A stretch of DNA of 64,000 nucleotides from Psoroptes ovis (Eukaryota; Arthropoda; Arachnida; Sarcoptiformes; Psoroptidae): assembly GCA_002943765.1 (NCBI GenBank), contig PQWQ01000005.1, positions 2,516,001 through 2,580,000 of the forward strand, read 5' to 3'. Position 1 is the stretch's first letter; each line of letters begins with the position of its first letter. Positions 34,390 through 45,489 of the stretch are shown here, in pieces. The position numbers and the translations under genes were made by a program. The notes beneath the pieces were generated by a model. That model was given only the letters and a program-made list of their open reading frames with translations, did no database searches and was not told where the DNA came from.

Positions 34390-36106
34390 TTAATGCCGGA
34401 AATTTCGAAGATAAAAATTTGAAATCATTATGAATGTGGTCATATATGCGAATAATAATTATTTGAGATAAATTGAGAATAAATAAAATCGTGAAAATAG
34501 TTTTTTTTTCCAATATTTAATTATCGAAAATAAAAATTTTGAATGAAACAAACCTTCAATGATTTTTTGAATGAAACATTGCCCAAAAAATCTAATGAAA
34601 AACAATATCGTTCACCTTCCAACAAATAATAATAAAAATTTGAATGTTTCAATTTTAGGCGTATATTCGTGATGAATGTCGTTATTCTTGGTAAATGATG
34701 CTTCATGTTTTCCACATAAATAATAATTAATGCAAATGAAAATGTCATCATTAGAAAACAAATTGAAACAGCGATAAATAAATATGCGTAAAGAAATCGT
34801 TGAAAACGATTATAATGACCATATAATAATAAACATAATAACATAACATTCATTGGTAAGCCCATTATCAATGCTCTACAAGCTCCTTTGCTCAATGTTT
34901 CATTATTGATTCGCATTAAATATGAAGATAATCGTATATGTTCATTTAAAATTGTTTGAAATTGCCAATAACAAATATTTCTTTTCATATGTTCATTATT
35001 TTCATAAATCTCATTGTTTCGATAAGTACAATTTGGATGATTGAATTTGAAATTATGTTGAATATAATGTACTAATGATAAGAATTTTTCATTTAAACTT
35101 TTGAAACAGAAACAGAAAGTTATTGTCGTTACTGCGATCACATTCATTGTTAGTAGAAACACTTGCAACAGAATCATTGAACAATCATATATTAGCAGCG
35201 ATTCGATTGAGAATACTGTCCATTGTAATATGTTTAAATTATATTCGATGCTAGTAAATACTATGATGAAATATATAGTGACTCCAAATAATATCAAAGC
35301 TATGTAAGGATTAATAATAAAAAGGGTAAAATTAGAAAATTACTGATCACACCCTACAAACAATATGAACAAGAATTACCTATACAAATGTGTATCAATA
35401 GATTGAATTTTTCTTGTACAATTATATGAATAATAAGATAAACTCGTGCACGTACTGGTACATTGCTGAATAATTTCATTGGATTTTTGCGAAATGAACA
35501 GCGATGAAATTTTTCCATCTTGATCCAAGATTCAAACCATGCTCGAAGCCAGTAAAATTTTCCTAGAATTATCGAAAAAAATCTCGATGCTAATCCATTT
35601 TTTTGATGAAATTTAATTTTCATATATTTTAATTGTTTTCGTTTGATCGATTTTTCGATTAAACTATAACATTTTACTCGATTATTCAAATAATAATCAT
35701 AATTGATGACCATTGTATCATTCAATGCTTTGAATGATAGTTTTTTATTCAAATCTTTTCTATCAATGATACCGTCATCAAAATGATGATAAGCTTTTTT
35801 GGCTATGAATAATAATAAAAATGAAATCAATAAAAATATTAAAAAGAATTCATCATATGATTCTCTATTTGAATGAAAATATGTGAAAAAACAATCATAT
35901 TTATAAGAAATTCGATGTTTGGTTGAATAAATATACATAAACAATATTGAAATTATTCGTAAAATGCCATATTTAATTGTAATTAGTTCAAATTTGAATA
36001 ATAATCTTAATTTTTCATTATAATCTTTATAATAATTAAATCGATGATAATAATTATATAATTGTTTTGCATGTCCATAACTAAATTCATCAATTCTCAA
36101 ATACAT
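34390..36106 (-). pseudogene. Receptor-like gene I, last splice acceptor lost
   Basis: Exon 1 (35380-36106, start MYLRIDEFSYGHAKQLYNYY, donor ATA G|GTAATT) and exon 2 (34554-35299, donor TTGAAG|GTTTGT) are intact. The body of exon 3 (34390-34458, LLFAYMTTFIMISNFYLRNF) is also intact. However, the acceptor that reads CAAACAG or CAAATAG in sister genes reads CAAATAA here (bases 34459-34460 give AA). No AG lies between the exon 3 start and the poly-T tract upstream, nor within the exon itself. Without splicing, exon 2 would read on for about ten residues (VCFIQNFYFR) to a stop, giving a protein without its final helix. I call it splice-defective; a sequencing error at one base would reverse this. 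Confidence 0.65.
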
Positions 36107-36719
36107 TTTGAAAATTTTCACTAACTGCTAAATAATTCAAATTCTTTTGAATATTCTCAATAAACTCGATTGAATATGAAATGAATAGTGTAATTGTTGC
36201 AAATAAACAAACAAAAAATGTTCAAATGTTTCAACAATATTCGAAGAATAATTTTGTGAATAATAAAAAAAAAAATATCAATTTACTTGCACCTCTCATT
36301 TTTTCTTCATTGTAAAAAGAAAGAAAAAAATATCATAAATATATTTTTCATTTATAATTTGATAATTAAAAATCCATTAATTACTATAAATGATTATTAG
36401 TGAATTATTAATTTTCGACCATAGCTATCAACCATTGCTGTCGAATTTAATGGTTTTTTTTGTTGCAATTTTTTAATATTTATTTCATTAATTCAAGCAA
36501 TTAATAATTAATTTGTTGTTCTTTTTTAATCTTTTATCATCCATTAATTTCATCTGAATCATTAGTTGTGGTGTGCAAAAAAATTGAAATGGTGAAAAAA
36601 TTTAGTAGGAAATTTATATCCCATTGAAAATTTAGTACTTGTAATTATTGCATTGCTGTTTAAAATAGTGTTCAAATTTTTTTTCATAAATTGTTTCATT
36701 TGTTTTTGGAAAATATTTT
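36107..36719. other. Upstream region of gene I
   Basis: Non-coding spacer up to the copia insertion point; the target site ATTTT is at 36715-36719. Parts are paralogous to 33425-33960. Confidence 0.5.
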
Positions 36720-36970
36720 TGTTGAAATAGCTATGTTTTTCTTCAGCACATTCTCCTCCCTATTACCTTTGCTTGCTTCTTTCTTTGTATTTCTTAAAAA
36801 TTGAACTATCTTAAAAACTGTAACTTTTCTTGCACATGAAATATTTGTTAAAGGGTATAAATAAAGTATGCCAAGCACCGACGATCATAGCCAATGATCA
36901 CATTATTACCAACAACAATTTGTTTGTGTTTTTCTACATACATTTCGAACAACCAGCTCAATTTTCAATA
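36720..36970 (+). repeat. 5' LTR of copia element
   Basis: 251 bp, matching the 3' LTR by eye once the MITE is removed. Confidence 0.93.
36856..36863 (+). promoter_or_regulatory. Probable TATA box in copia 5' LTR
   Basis: TATAAATA lies about 115 bp before the LTR end, a usual place for the LTR promoter core. The 3' LTR carries the same motif. Confidence 0.5.
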
Positions 36971-36979
36971 GGTTATGGG
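36971..36979 (+). promoter_or_regulatory. Copia primer binding site
   Basis: GGTTATGGG abuts the 5' LTR. As I recall, Drosophila copia uses a closely similar site, primed by an internal fragment of initiator tRNA-Met. The first ATG of the polyprotein lies within this site. Confidence 0.55.
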
Positions 36980-39900
36980 TTCTCACGCTAGAGACGGTAT
37001 TGTGGTATTGAACGGTCGTAATTTCAACAGATGGAAAACCTTTATTGATATCCTGTTAGAGGAGAACCGTGTGCGAAAACATGTCGAGGCAGAACCGCCA
37101 GCAGATGCTGATGATAATTACCGTGCTAAAGAAGCAAAAGCCAAACGCATTATTTCGCAAAGTCTAGATGACGAAAACCACATCCGAATTGAGTCTCTGT
37201 CTACTGCAAAGCAATATTATGATGCTATCGTTGGTCATTACCGTGGAGCTGAATCTCGCAACATTACGAACTTATGGGATCGATATTATGGCTTCCGTTT
37301 TGGTACGTCTATTTCCAGTTCCTTTGCTGAATTACGAAATATCGTGACGGAATTACGTAGTGCGAAAGCCGATATATCAGATGAGGCTATTGTCCGAAAA
37401 GTCATATCAGTACTTCCGGCTGAATTCGAAGGAGTTGCGGATGGCATCGAAATGTTATGTAAAGATAAAGTGATGACATTGGCTGAAGTAGAAGATCTAG
37501 TTTTGAGAAAGCTGACTAGAATCGAACGACGCAATGGATCGACGATGAATAATGATGTAATAAGACAAGACGATGAGCCTGAATCAACGAATGCAGTATT
37601 GGCCATCTCGAATAAGAAGAAAAATAAGAATCGTCCGATAATTAAGTGCTATCATTGCGGGAAAAGTGGTCATATTAAACGTAATTGTCGACTACTGAGC
37701 AGAAATCCGAGCAACAATGTCTCAAGGAATAATGGATCGATCAATCATGCAAACAACAACACGAACGCCGTGCTTGCCTGTACGTTACCATCGATATCGA
37801 CGAATGATGCAGCATTCTGGGTTGATACTGGAGCATCCGAAAGTGTCTGTTACGACAAAGATATGTTCAGTGATTTAAAATTATTCGACAGTGATGATGA
37901 TGCAAGTGCATATGCTGTGAGTGGCTACAATGAAAGTTCAACGAATGATTTACCACTTGGTATTGGTACAATTAATTGTAAAATCTTCAATGGTTCAACG
38001 TGGTGTGCTGTGACCCTTACTAATGTGTTATATTTGCCGAGCAGTAATCATAATTTGATATCACTGGGTAAAATCACCGAAAAAGATGGCGTATCTTTTG
38101 ATGGCGAAAAGAAATATATTGTGATCTACAAAGACAATCAACCGATCATCTACGGCGAAAAAGGACACGAGCTACGAAATTTATATAAGTGCTGTGTTAA
38201 AATCGATAAGTGTTGTGTGAATTTAGTTACGAAACCATCATTGAGTTTACTACATGAACGTCTTGGACATATAAGTTGTGATCGAATCCGACAAATGGCA
38301 ATTAATCAAAGTGTTATTGATATTCCGACGAATCTAGAAGACGGCTTTACCTTGTGTTCATCATGTTTGGAAGGTAAAATGACCGAAACGACACATCCAT
38401 CTAAAAGTGAACAACGTGTGTGTAATCCCGGATATCGTATTCATGCTGACGTTTGTGGTCCTATTGATTCATCGATAGATAAAAATCGTTATTACGTGGT
38501 ATTCAAAGATGAATACAGTTCATATCGAAAAGTATATTTTATGAAGAACAAATATGAAGTTATCGATAAATTTAAGTTGTGTTTTACTGAGACTAAATTG
38601 GAAACCGGAAATGACATCTTAGTGATTCGTTCTGATAATGGAACTGAATTTGTTAATCAACAAATGGCTCAATTTATGAAATCGAAAGGTATTAAACACG
38701 AAACGACTGTTCCATATACTCCTCAGCAGAATGGTTTGGCTGAACGAGAGATCCGAAATTTGAACGATCATGCTAGAACTATGAGAATGTCATCGAAATT
38801 GCCCTATTATCTTTGGGATGAATTAGTCAACACAACAGCATATTTGTTAAATCGAGTTTGTAACGACGATGGAAAAACACCATACGAGAAATGGCATGGA
38901 CAAAAACCTTCTATTGGTCATCTCAGAATTATTGGTTCGGTTGGTAAGGCTTTAGTTAAAAGCAATCATAAAAAGTTTGGCTCAAAAACCACCGACGTTT
39001 ACATTGTTGGCTATGATGATTCGACTTCGATATATCGTTGCTATAATCCTCTTAAAAAATGTGTTCAACGAATATCATCAGTGAAATTCATCGAAGAAAT
39101 AAAATGTTCTCTAATTAAATCATCGTCAAGGACAGCAACAATGTATGATAACAATGTAATTAGTGACCAGCATGACAATAATGTGCATGATAATTTGTGT
39201 GATAATGAAATACCATATGAAAATTCTAATGTTTTGTCAACTGATTGTACAAATGATAATGCAACAAGTAGAAATCAAAGAGGTAGACCGCCTGGTTCGA
39301 AGAACAAGCAATATGAGAAAAATATTGAAAGATTAAATTCTCTTCGATCATCAAATGTAATTTGTTTGAGCGCTTTATCAGAACCATCGTCATGCAGAGA
39401 AGCAATAAACAGTATTGATAAAGAAAAATGGTTGAATGCTATGGACGAAGAAATTAGAAATATCGAGAAAAATAAAACATGGTCAAAAGTTCGACGTAGC
39501 AATCAACACGTAATCGGTTTAAAATGGGTATATCGAATCAAAGAAGATGGAAGGTATCGTGCTAGGCTTGTTGCGCTAGGTAATCAACAACGATACGATA
39601 GTTACAACGAAACATATGCACCAGTTGCAAGAAACGATTCGATAAGACTAATGTTTGCAATAGCAGCAGCTAAGAAAATGTTTATCAAACAATTCGACAT
39701 TTGTACAGCTTTTCTAAATGGTTTGTTAGAAGAAGAAATTTTTGTTGAACAGCCGCCTGGTTTTGATGATGAAAGTGGTTGTGTATTGAAATTATTGAAG
39801 GGACTTTATGGTCTAAAACAATCACCGAGAGCATGGAATAATCGATTCAGTGAAGTATTGCTAAAGATGAATTTTAAACAATCTATGTTTGACCCATGCA

Positions 39901-40883
39901 TATATCATCAAATGACAAAGGAATCGTTGACCTTTGTATGCATATATGTTGACGACGGCTTGATATTATCGACTAATGAAACAAAATTGAATAGTGTTTA
40001 TTCTGTATTGAACAAATCATTTGAAGTAAAGACGGTAACATCGAATATCTATGTTGGATTTGAGTACAAATATGATCGAAACAATGGTACTGTTAAATTA
40101 TGTCAATCATCGTATATTGAGCGGAAATTAGATCAATTTGGTTTAGCTGATGCAAAGAAAGCTGGTACACCAATGGATTACTCTATTAAATGGAATGACG
40201 AAATTATTGGTGAAAGATCTAATTATCCCTATCGTGAAGCTATTGGCTCCTTATTGTATTTAGCCATGAAAACTCGACCAGATATTGCATACGCTGTGTC
40301 GAAGTTATCATCTTACTTGGAAAATCCCATGGACATACATGTCAATGCAGTGAAACGTTTATTTCGATATTTAAGTGGAACCAGAGATTTGTGCATTGAA
40401 TTTAATGGAAATATTGACAACGTTATTGGATATTGTGACGCTGATTGGGGTGGTAATTTGCCTTCGCGTAAATCAACAGCAGGTTACCTGATTTGGCTAA
40501 ATGGACCAATCGATTGGAGCAGTAAAAAGCAGAATTGTGTCGCTACGAGTACACTTGAAGCTGAATATATTGTAGCTAGTGAAACATCTAAAGTAATTAT
40601 TGGTTTCATGAATATTCTTGGTGAATTTGGTATTAAGACAAATGGTAATTTATATTGCGACAACCAAGCAGCAGTTAATTCGATTAATGGAGCAGCTGGA
40701 ATTAGTAACAGATTAAGACATATTGATATACGATATCATCATATAAGATCGATTAAGGACGAGATTAACATATCGTGGATTCCGACTGCTGAACAACTTG
40801 CTGACATATTCACGAAATCATTGACTCCTGGACCTAACCAACGAATTATTGATAGTATTTTTAAGAAATGGGGGGAATGTTGA
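36975..40883 (+). CDS. Copia Gag-Pol polyprotein, intact
   Basis: 1302 residues. Gag opens with VLNGRNFNRWK, and a CCHC knuckle starts at residue 225 (CYHCGKSGHIKRNC). The aspartic protease has DTGAS at residue 284. The gag-pre-integrase zinc region follows (HERLGHIS ... CSSCLEGKM). The integrase triad is Asp492, Asp554 and Glu590 (ADVCGP, SDNGTEF, LAEREI), with the D35E spacing. Reverse transcriptase has YVDD at 991-994. RNase H includes CDADWGG, STLEAEY and the terminal ADIFTKSL. The start at 36975 lies only 4 nt after the LTR. The stop TGA falls inside the first bases of the 3' LTR (TGTTGA). No frame break is seen, so the element is potentially autonomous. Confidence 0.95.
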   Translation: MGSHARDGIVVLNGRNFNRWKTFIDILLEENRVRKHVEAEPPADADDNYRAKEAKAKRIISQSLDDENHIRIESLSTAKQYYDAIVGHYRGAESRNITNLWDRYYGFRFGTSISSSFAELRNIVTELRSAKADISDEAIVRKVISVLPAEFEGVADGIEMLCKDKVMTLAEVEDLVLRKLTRIERRNGSTMNNDVIRQDDEPESTNAVLAISNKKKNKNRPIIKCYHCGKSGHIKRNCRLLSRNPSNNVSRNNGSINHANNNTNAVLACTLPSISTNDAAFWVDTGASESVCYDKDMFSDLKLFDSDDDASAYAVSGYNESSTNDLPLGIGTINCKIFNGSTWCAVTLTNVLYLPSSNHNLISLGKITEKDGVSFDGEKKYIVIYKDNQPIIYGEKGHELRNLYKCCVKIDKCCVNLVTKPSLSLLHERLGHISCDRIRQMAINQSVIDIPTNLEDGFTLCSSCLEGKMTETTHPSKSEQRVCNPGYRIHADVCGPIDSSIDKNRYYVVFKDEYSSYRKVYFMKNKYEVIDKFKLCFTETKLETGNDILVIRSDNGTEFVNQQMAQFMKSKGIKHETTVPYTPQQNGLAEREIRNLNDHARTMRMSSKLPYYLWDELVNTTAYLLNRVCNDDGKTPYEKWHGQKPSIGHLRIIGSVGKALVKSNHKKFGSKTTDVYIVGYDDSTSIYRCYNPLKKCVQRISSVKFIEEIKCSLIKSSSRTATMYDNNVISDQHDNNVHDNLCDNEIPYENSNVLSTDCTNDNATSRNQRGRPPGSKNKQYEKNIERLNSLRSSNVICLSALSEPSSCREAINSIDKEKWLNAMDEEIRNIEKNKTWSKVRRSNQHVIGLKWVYRIKEDGRYRARLVALGNQQRYDSYNETYAPVARNDSIRLMFAIAAAKKMFIKQFDICTAFLNGLLEEEIFVEQPPGFDDESGCVLKLLKGLYGLKQSPRAWNNRFSEVLLKMNFKQSMFDPCIYHQMTKESLTFVCIYVDDGLILSTNETKLNSVYSVLNKSFEVKTVTSNIYVGFEYKYDRNNGTVKLCQSSYIERKLDQFGLADAKKAGTPMDYSIKWNDEIIGERSNYPYREAIGSLLYLAMKTRPDIAYAVSKLSSYLENPMDIHVNAVKRLFRYLSGTRDLCIEFNGNIDNVIGYCDADWGGNLPSRKSTAGYLIWLNGPIDWSSKKQNCVATSTLEAEYIVASETSKVIIGFMNILGEFGIKTNGNLYCDNQAAVNSINGAAGISNRLRHIDIRYHHIRSIKDEINISWIPTAEQLADIFTKSLTPGPNQRIIDSIFKKWGEC

Positions 40884-41210
40884 AATAGCTATGTTTTTCT
40901 TCAGCACATTCTCCTCCCTATTACCTTTGCTTGCTTCTTTCTTTGTATTGGGTTGTCCCATAAGTTCTTGCCGGTTATATCGTAGAAAATTATTGGAAAA
41001 TCGGCAAGAACTTATGGGACGACCTAATATTTCTTAAAAATTGAACTATCTTAAAAACTGTAACTTTTCTTGCACATGAAATATTTGTTAAAGGGTATAA
41101 ATAAAGTATGCCAAGCACCGACGATCATAGCCAATGATCACATTATTACCAACAACAATTTGTTTGTGTTTTTCTACATACATTTCGAACAACCAGCTCA
41201 ATTTTCAATA
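40878..41210 (+). repeat. 3' LTR of copia element (with MITE)
   Basis: 333 bp, equal to the 251-bp LTR plus an 80-bp MITE and its duplicated TA. Confidence 0.93.
40948..41027. mobile_element. mariner-type MITE (80 bp)
   Basis: Absent from the 5' LTR, so its limits are exact. It has 26-bp inverted ends with two mismatches: TTGGGTTGTCCCATAAGTTC at the left, and TTAGGTCGTCCCATAAGTTC at the right read on the minus strand, both then TTGCCG. It is flanked by TA (40946-40947 and 41028-41029). TA target and TTRGGT-type ends are typical of mariner elements. With only about 28 bp between the ends, it needs a transposase supplied elsewhere. Confidence 0.88.
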
Positions 41211-41571
41211 ATTTTGTCAATAGAAACAATTACGAATTAAATTCATTCTTCAAATCGTAATTAAAGTCATTTTATTAATTTCTAAAAGCAAAAGATTTTT
41301 TAAAACTGTTTGTGATTGCCCCCGAATGGGGTTAAAAAGAAAATTTTCTTCGAATTAAGTTGTTGATACAGATTTACAGATAGCACCAGGAGCTGAAAAA
41401 AGTTCAAGTATTAGTAATAAACTTGCTTTAAGTTGCCCAGTGATAATTTTGTAATAAGATCATTTAATCGATTCGAATAGATCGCATTTGAATGGATTCA
41501 TTTTTCTTTTCTCATCGTTATCATTTCTTGTAATAATTAAGGTGATATGCCAACAATAATAACTTCAATAA
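41211..41571. other. Spacer downstream of gene J
   Basis: Non-coding sequence starting with the copia target duplication ATTTT. Nothing else is seen. Confidence 0.45.
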
Positions 41572-43265
41572 TTAGTGACGAAAATTTCGAATATAAAAAT
41601 TTGAAATCATTATGAATGTGGTCATATATGCAAATAAAAGCTATTTGAAACAAATAAGAAATGAATAAAATCATACGAATTGTGTTTTTCAAATATTTTA
41701 TAGTAATAAGCCAAATTTTAAATGGAACGAACCTTGGATAATCTCTCAAATGAAACGCTGCCCAAGAAATCGAATGTAAAACAATATTGTTCACCTTTCA
41801 ACAAATAATAATAAAAATTTGAATGTCTCAATTTTAAACGCAAATTCTTGATGAATTTCGTTATTCTTGGTAAATCATGTTTCATATTTTCCGCATAAAT
41901 AATAACTAATGCAAATGATATGGTCATTATCAGAAAACATATCGAAATAACAATGAATAAATATGCGTAAATTATTTGCTGATAACGATTATAATGACCA
42001 TATATTAATAAACATAATAACATGACGTTCATTGGTAAGCATATTATCAATGCACTACATGTTCCTTTGCTTAATATTTCATCATTGATTTGCATTAAAT
42101 ATGAAGATAATCGTATATGTTCATTTAAAATTGATCTAAATTGTGAATAACAAATCTTTCTTTTCATATATTCATTATGATCCTTGAATTCATTATTTTC
42201 ATAAGTACAATTTAAATGATTAAAATTGAAATTATGTTCGATATAATGTACTAATGATAAGAATTTTTTATTCAAACTTTTAAAACAAAAACAGAATATA
42301 ATTGTTCCTGTTGCGATTACATTCATTGTTAATAGTAATATTTGCAAAGAAATCATTGTAAAATCATAAACTAGCAACAAATCGATTATGAGTATAGTCC
42401 ATTGTAATATGCCCATCTCATATTCGATCCCTGAAAATAGAATGATGGAATTGATGAAAACTACAGCTGACAACAAACCTTCATGGAAATAATAATAATT
42501 AAAAATAATAGTTATACCAATTCAGAAATATCAGTTACCTATAAAAATATGTAACAATAGATTGAATTTTTCTTGCACAATCATATAAATGATTAAATAA
42601 ACACGTGCGCGTACTGGGGCTTTGGTGAATAATTTCATTGGATTTTTATGGAATGAACAACGATGAAATTCTTCCATTTTGATCCATGACTCAATCCATG
42701 CTCGAAACCAGTAAAATTTTCCCAAAATTATGGAAAAAAATTTTGATGCGGGTCCATTTTTTCGGTCAGATTTAATTTTCATATATTTTGATTGTTTTTG
42801 TTTGATTGATTTTTCAATTAAACTATAACATTTAGCTCGATATTCCAAATAATAATCATAATTAATGACCATCAAATCATTTAATGCTTTGAATGATAAT
42901 TTTTTATTCAATTCATTTCTATCAATAATGCCTTCGTCAAAATGATGATATGATTTTTTAGCGATGAACAATAATAAAAATGGTAGCAATAAAAATATCA
43001 AAAAAAATTCATCATATGTATCTCGATTCGAACGAAAATATTCACAAAAATAATCATATTTATAACAAAAGTCATAATTTTTTGAATGAATATCTATAGC
43101 CAATTTTGAAAAAATTCGAAAAATATAAAATTTAATGACAATTAATTCAAATTTGAACAATAATTTTAATTTAGTATTATAATCTTTATCATAATCAAAT
43201 TGATGATAATAATTATATAATTGTTTTACATGTCCATAACTAAATTGATGTATTTTGAAATACAT
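41572..43265 (-). CDS. Gustatory-receptor-like membrane protein, gene J (intact)
   Basis: Exons 42539-43265, 41733-42478 and 41572-41640 give 513 residues. Exon 1 starts MYFKIHQFSYGHVKQLYNYY, carries ESWIKMEEFHRCSF, and ends ATA G|GTAACT. Exon 2 starts after CATGAAG with GT, giving Gly at the split codon where sisters have Ala, and ends GGATAATCTCTCAAATGAAA on the plus strand side of the donor AAG|GTTCGT. Exon 3 follows CAAATAG with LLFAYMTTFIMISNFYIRNF. Introns are 60 and 92 bp. It is nearly identical to gene M, the copy in the next block, and lacks M's homopolymer frameshift. No lesion is seen. Confidence 0.75.
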
Positions 43266-43879
43266 TTTTTCAATTTTCGATTATTATTATGAAAATTATT
43301 ATCCAGTCAATGATTGAATTGTTCACATGAAATGAAATTGTAATTTTTGCAAATCAAAATGATTAAATGTTTCAGCAATTTTCAAAGAACAATCGTGAAA
43401 ATAATAAAAATGAAATATCGATTTACTTGTACTTTCTATTTGTTTGAAAATAAAAATGTATCGCTGAGATATCATATATTTTCAATTCAATACAACAATT
43501 AAAAATCCATTAAAAATTTCATTAATTAGTGAATTTTGAAAAAATTTAAACTTATTACTGTCAACTTTTTACCTCAACAATAATGATTTCTACAAAATCA
43601 TTAGCTGAAATTTTAAATGATAGTAATAAAAATCACATTTCATTTCAATGCATTGTCTTCGCTCTAAGAGCATTTATGCGCAATAGTTCATACAAAACAA
43701 TGCGATAATTATTAATTGAAAATGATTTCATTAGAAAATTAGTTTAGGGAATTCGGTAAATTTGGTAGAATTATTGATCATGGTCAAATTGGTTCAAATT
43801 TTCCTATTGTTTTTTTTTTCGCACAACTGCCGTTGAATTGGAGTTTTGAACGATAATTACATTTTCCAATAATATATTG
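43266..43879. other. Upstream region of gene J
   Basis: Non-coding and paralogous to 52788-53500 upstream of gene M. It ends at the insertion point of the gypsy dimer, after CAATAATATATTG. Confidence 0.6.
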
Positions 43880-44104
43880 TGTAATGGTGAGCAGTAACGC
43901 CACCACATGGTCGCACCTATTTGTATCTGAGTGGCCGTTCAACGCCGAAAAGTATAAATAGCATGTTCAGCATGCACAAAAAATATGATCTATTAAAAAT
44001 TAATTGTTCTTTTGTTTTTTGTTTGTTTTGTTTGTTTTTGTTTATTTAAAATAAATTTATCTATTATTTTAAAAAACCTCTCGCCACCGCCGAACATGTT
44101 TACA
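43880..44104 (+). repeat. LTR 1 of gypsy dimer
   Basis: 225 bp with TG...CA ends. It contains TATAAATA at 43953-43960, a probable promoter core. The TGG primer-site start follows directly. Confidence 0.9.
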
Positions 44105-45489
44105 TGGTGAATAGCGGAAAAAAATCAAAAATGGCTGAAAATAAATCAAACAACACTGAACAAGTCAAAAAAGATGATGATTGGACCATCTATCCTGCCG
44201 AAATGAAGGAAGGCGAACTTATTGAAAATTACATTGATAAGTTCGAACGTATTGCGGATTTACACAAGTGGTCCGACGAGAAAAAAGCCGAATTATTCAG
44301 AGCTTTGCTTCCTTCCAAATCCGAAGCGTTGTATACCGTGGAGAATATGTCGGCAAGCGATAGAAAGTCATTTGACAAAATAAAATCTGAATTGCTTGAA
44401 GATTTGAAACATAATCTAATGGCTAATTCATTGAAGCTTTTGGGCCTAAAACGCGAACGTAATGAGCCGCTGAATCAATTGCTCCACCGAGCAACTGAAT
44501 TAGTCGACTTGGTTTTTCCAAAAGCAGCAAAATCTGTTAAACTACAAATCGTTCGATTGCATCTTATTGGCGCTTTAAATGGTCCTCTGAAAGATAAGGT
44601 CGTAAGTTTACCAGAAATGCCAAAAACGCCTCGCGATGTAATCGCGATTGCGCAGGCCGTCGAAAATACCAACCTTGTCACCGATAAACCATCGACGAGC
44701 AAGCAATCATCATCATCATCAGCTGGCCAAAAAAGTAAACAAAAGAAATTTTGCTCTTATTGCAAAAAACTTGGTCATCTGCGTATCGAATGTCGTAATT
44801 TGAAAAATTCACATTCGAATGATAATAAAAATGATGTAAAGAAAAATCTTAATGTGAATTCTAAATCGGTAATGAAAATTATGATCAAATATCAGAATAA
44901 ACAATACCCTACAATCGTCGATTCTGCATCAAGTATATCGTTTTTCCCATATAATCTAGCTGCCGGTATGAAATTGAAAAAATCTAAAACCATGGCGACA
45001 ACATTCACACATGAAGCCATTGATATATTGGGAACAATCGAGAGAAAATTCCGAATTGGCGACATCGAATGTAATTGGTTGTTTTATGTTTCGAAAGACA
45101 ATGATTCATTTCTGTTGGGTTATGATTTTCTTATATCACCGAAATATGATATCATCATGAATTTAAAATTAAAAACATTTAAATTTTCTAATGGTAAAAA
45201 ATCTGTCGAATTGAATTTATTGAACGAAAATGATGAACGAAATTTTCAACGATGTGATTATGAAGAATTTAACAGCATGATCATCAAACATAACGATGTT
45301 GATAATAATAATAAATGTTACATTAATATGATTCAATCTAATGAATTAAATTTTGAACATCCTGATTCGAAAATGAATAAAATTTTACAAAAGTATTATG
45401 ATTTGTTTTCGAAACTTGGTAAATCAAACATTATACAACATCGCATTATATTGCGTGAAGAAGATGAATGTTTTATATTCGAGCAATGA
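44104..45489 (+). CDS. Gypsy Gag-protease, unit 1
   Basis: 461 residues. The first ATG uses the last base of the LTR; the next one (MAENKSNN, 44131) is an equally plausible start. A retrotransposon gag domain occupies about residues 25-200, followed by a Ser-rich linker and a CCHC knuckle (CSYCKKLGHLRIEC). The protease region has VDSASSISF and LLGYDFL; DSA replaces the expected DSG/DTG, which may impair catalysis. The sequence then enters the start of the reverse transcriptase region (YYDLFSKLGKSNIIQH) and stops after a deletion junction. Identical by eye to unit 2. It could supply Gag only, with enzymes from a full-length relative that is not in this window. Confidence 0.85.
   Translation: MVNSGKKSKMAENKSNNTEQVKKDDDWTIYPAEMKEGELIENYIDKFERIADLHKWSDEKKAELFRALLPSKSEALYTVENMSASDRKSFDKIKSELLEDLKHNLMANSLKLLGLKRERNEPLNQLLHRATELVDLVFPKAAKSVKLQIVRLHLIGALNGPLKDKVVSLPEMPKTPRDVIAIAQAVENTNLVTDKPSTSKQSSSSSAGQKSKQKKFCSYCKKLGHLRIECRNLKNSHSNDNKNDVKKNLNVNSKSVMKIMIKYQNKQYPTIVDSASSISFFPYNLAAGMKLKKSKTMATTFTHEAIDILGTIERKFRIGDIECNWLFYVSKDNDSFLLGYDFLISPKYDIIMNLKLKTFKFSNGKKSVELNLLNENDERNFQRCDYEEFNSMIIKHNDVDNNNKCYINMIQSNELNFEHPDSKMNKILQKYYDLFSKLGKSNIIQHRIILREEDECFIFEQ

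Larger units (their letters stand above)
36720..41210 (+). mobile_element. Ty1/copia retrotransposon, complete
   Basis: LTRs at 36720-36970 and 40878-41210 (the latter enlarged by an 80-bp MITE plus TA). They begin TGTTGAAATAG and end TTTTCAATA. Apart from the MITE the two LTRs look identical. A 5-bp target duplication ATTTT lies at 36715-36719 and 41211-41215. The primer site GGTTATGGG follows the 5' LTR directly, and a TGGGGGGAA purine tract precedes the 3' LTR. The interior has one intact polyprotein. It sits in the spacer between genes I and J, opposite in strand to the receptors. Confidence 0.95.
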
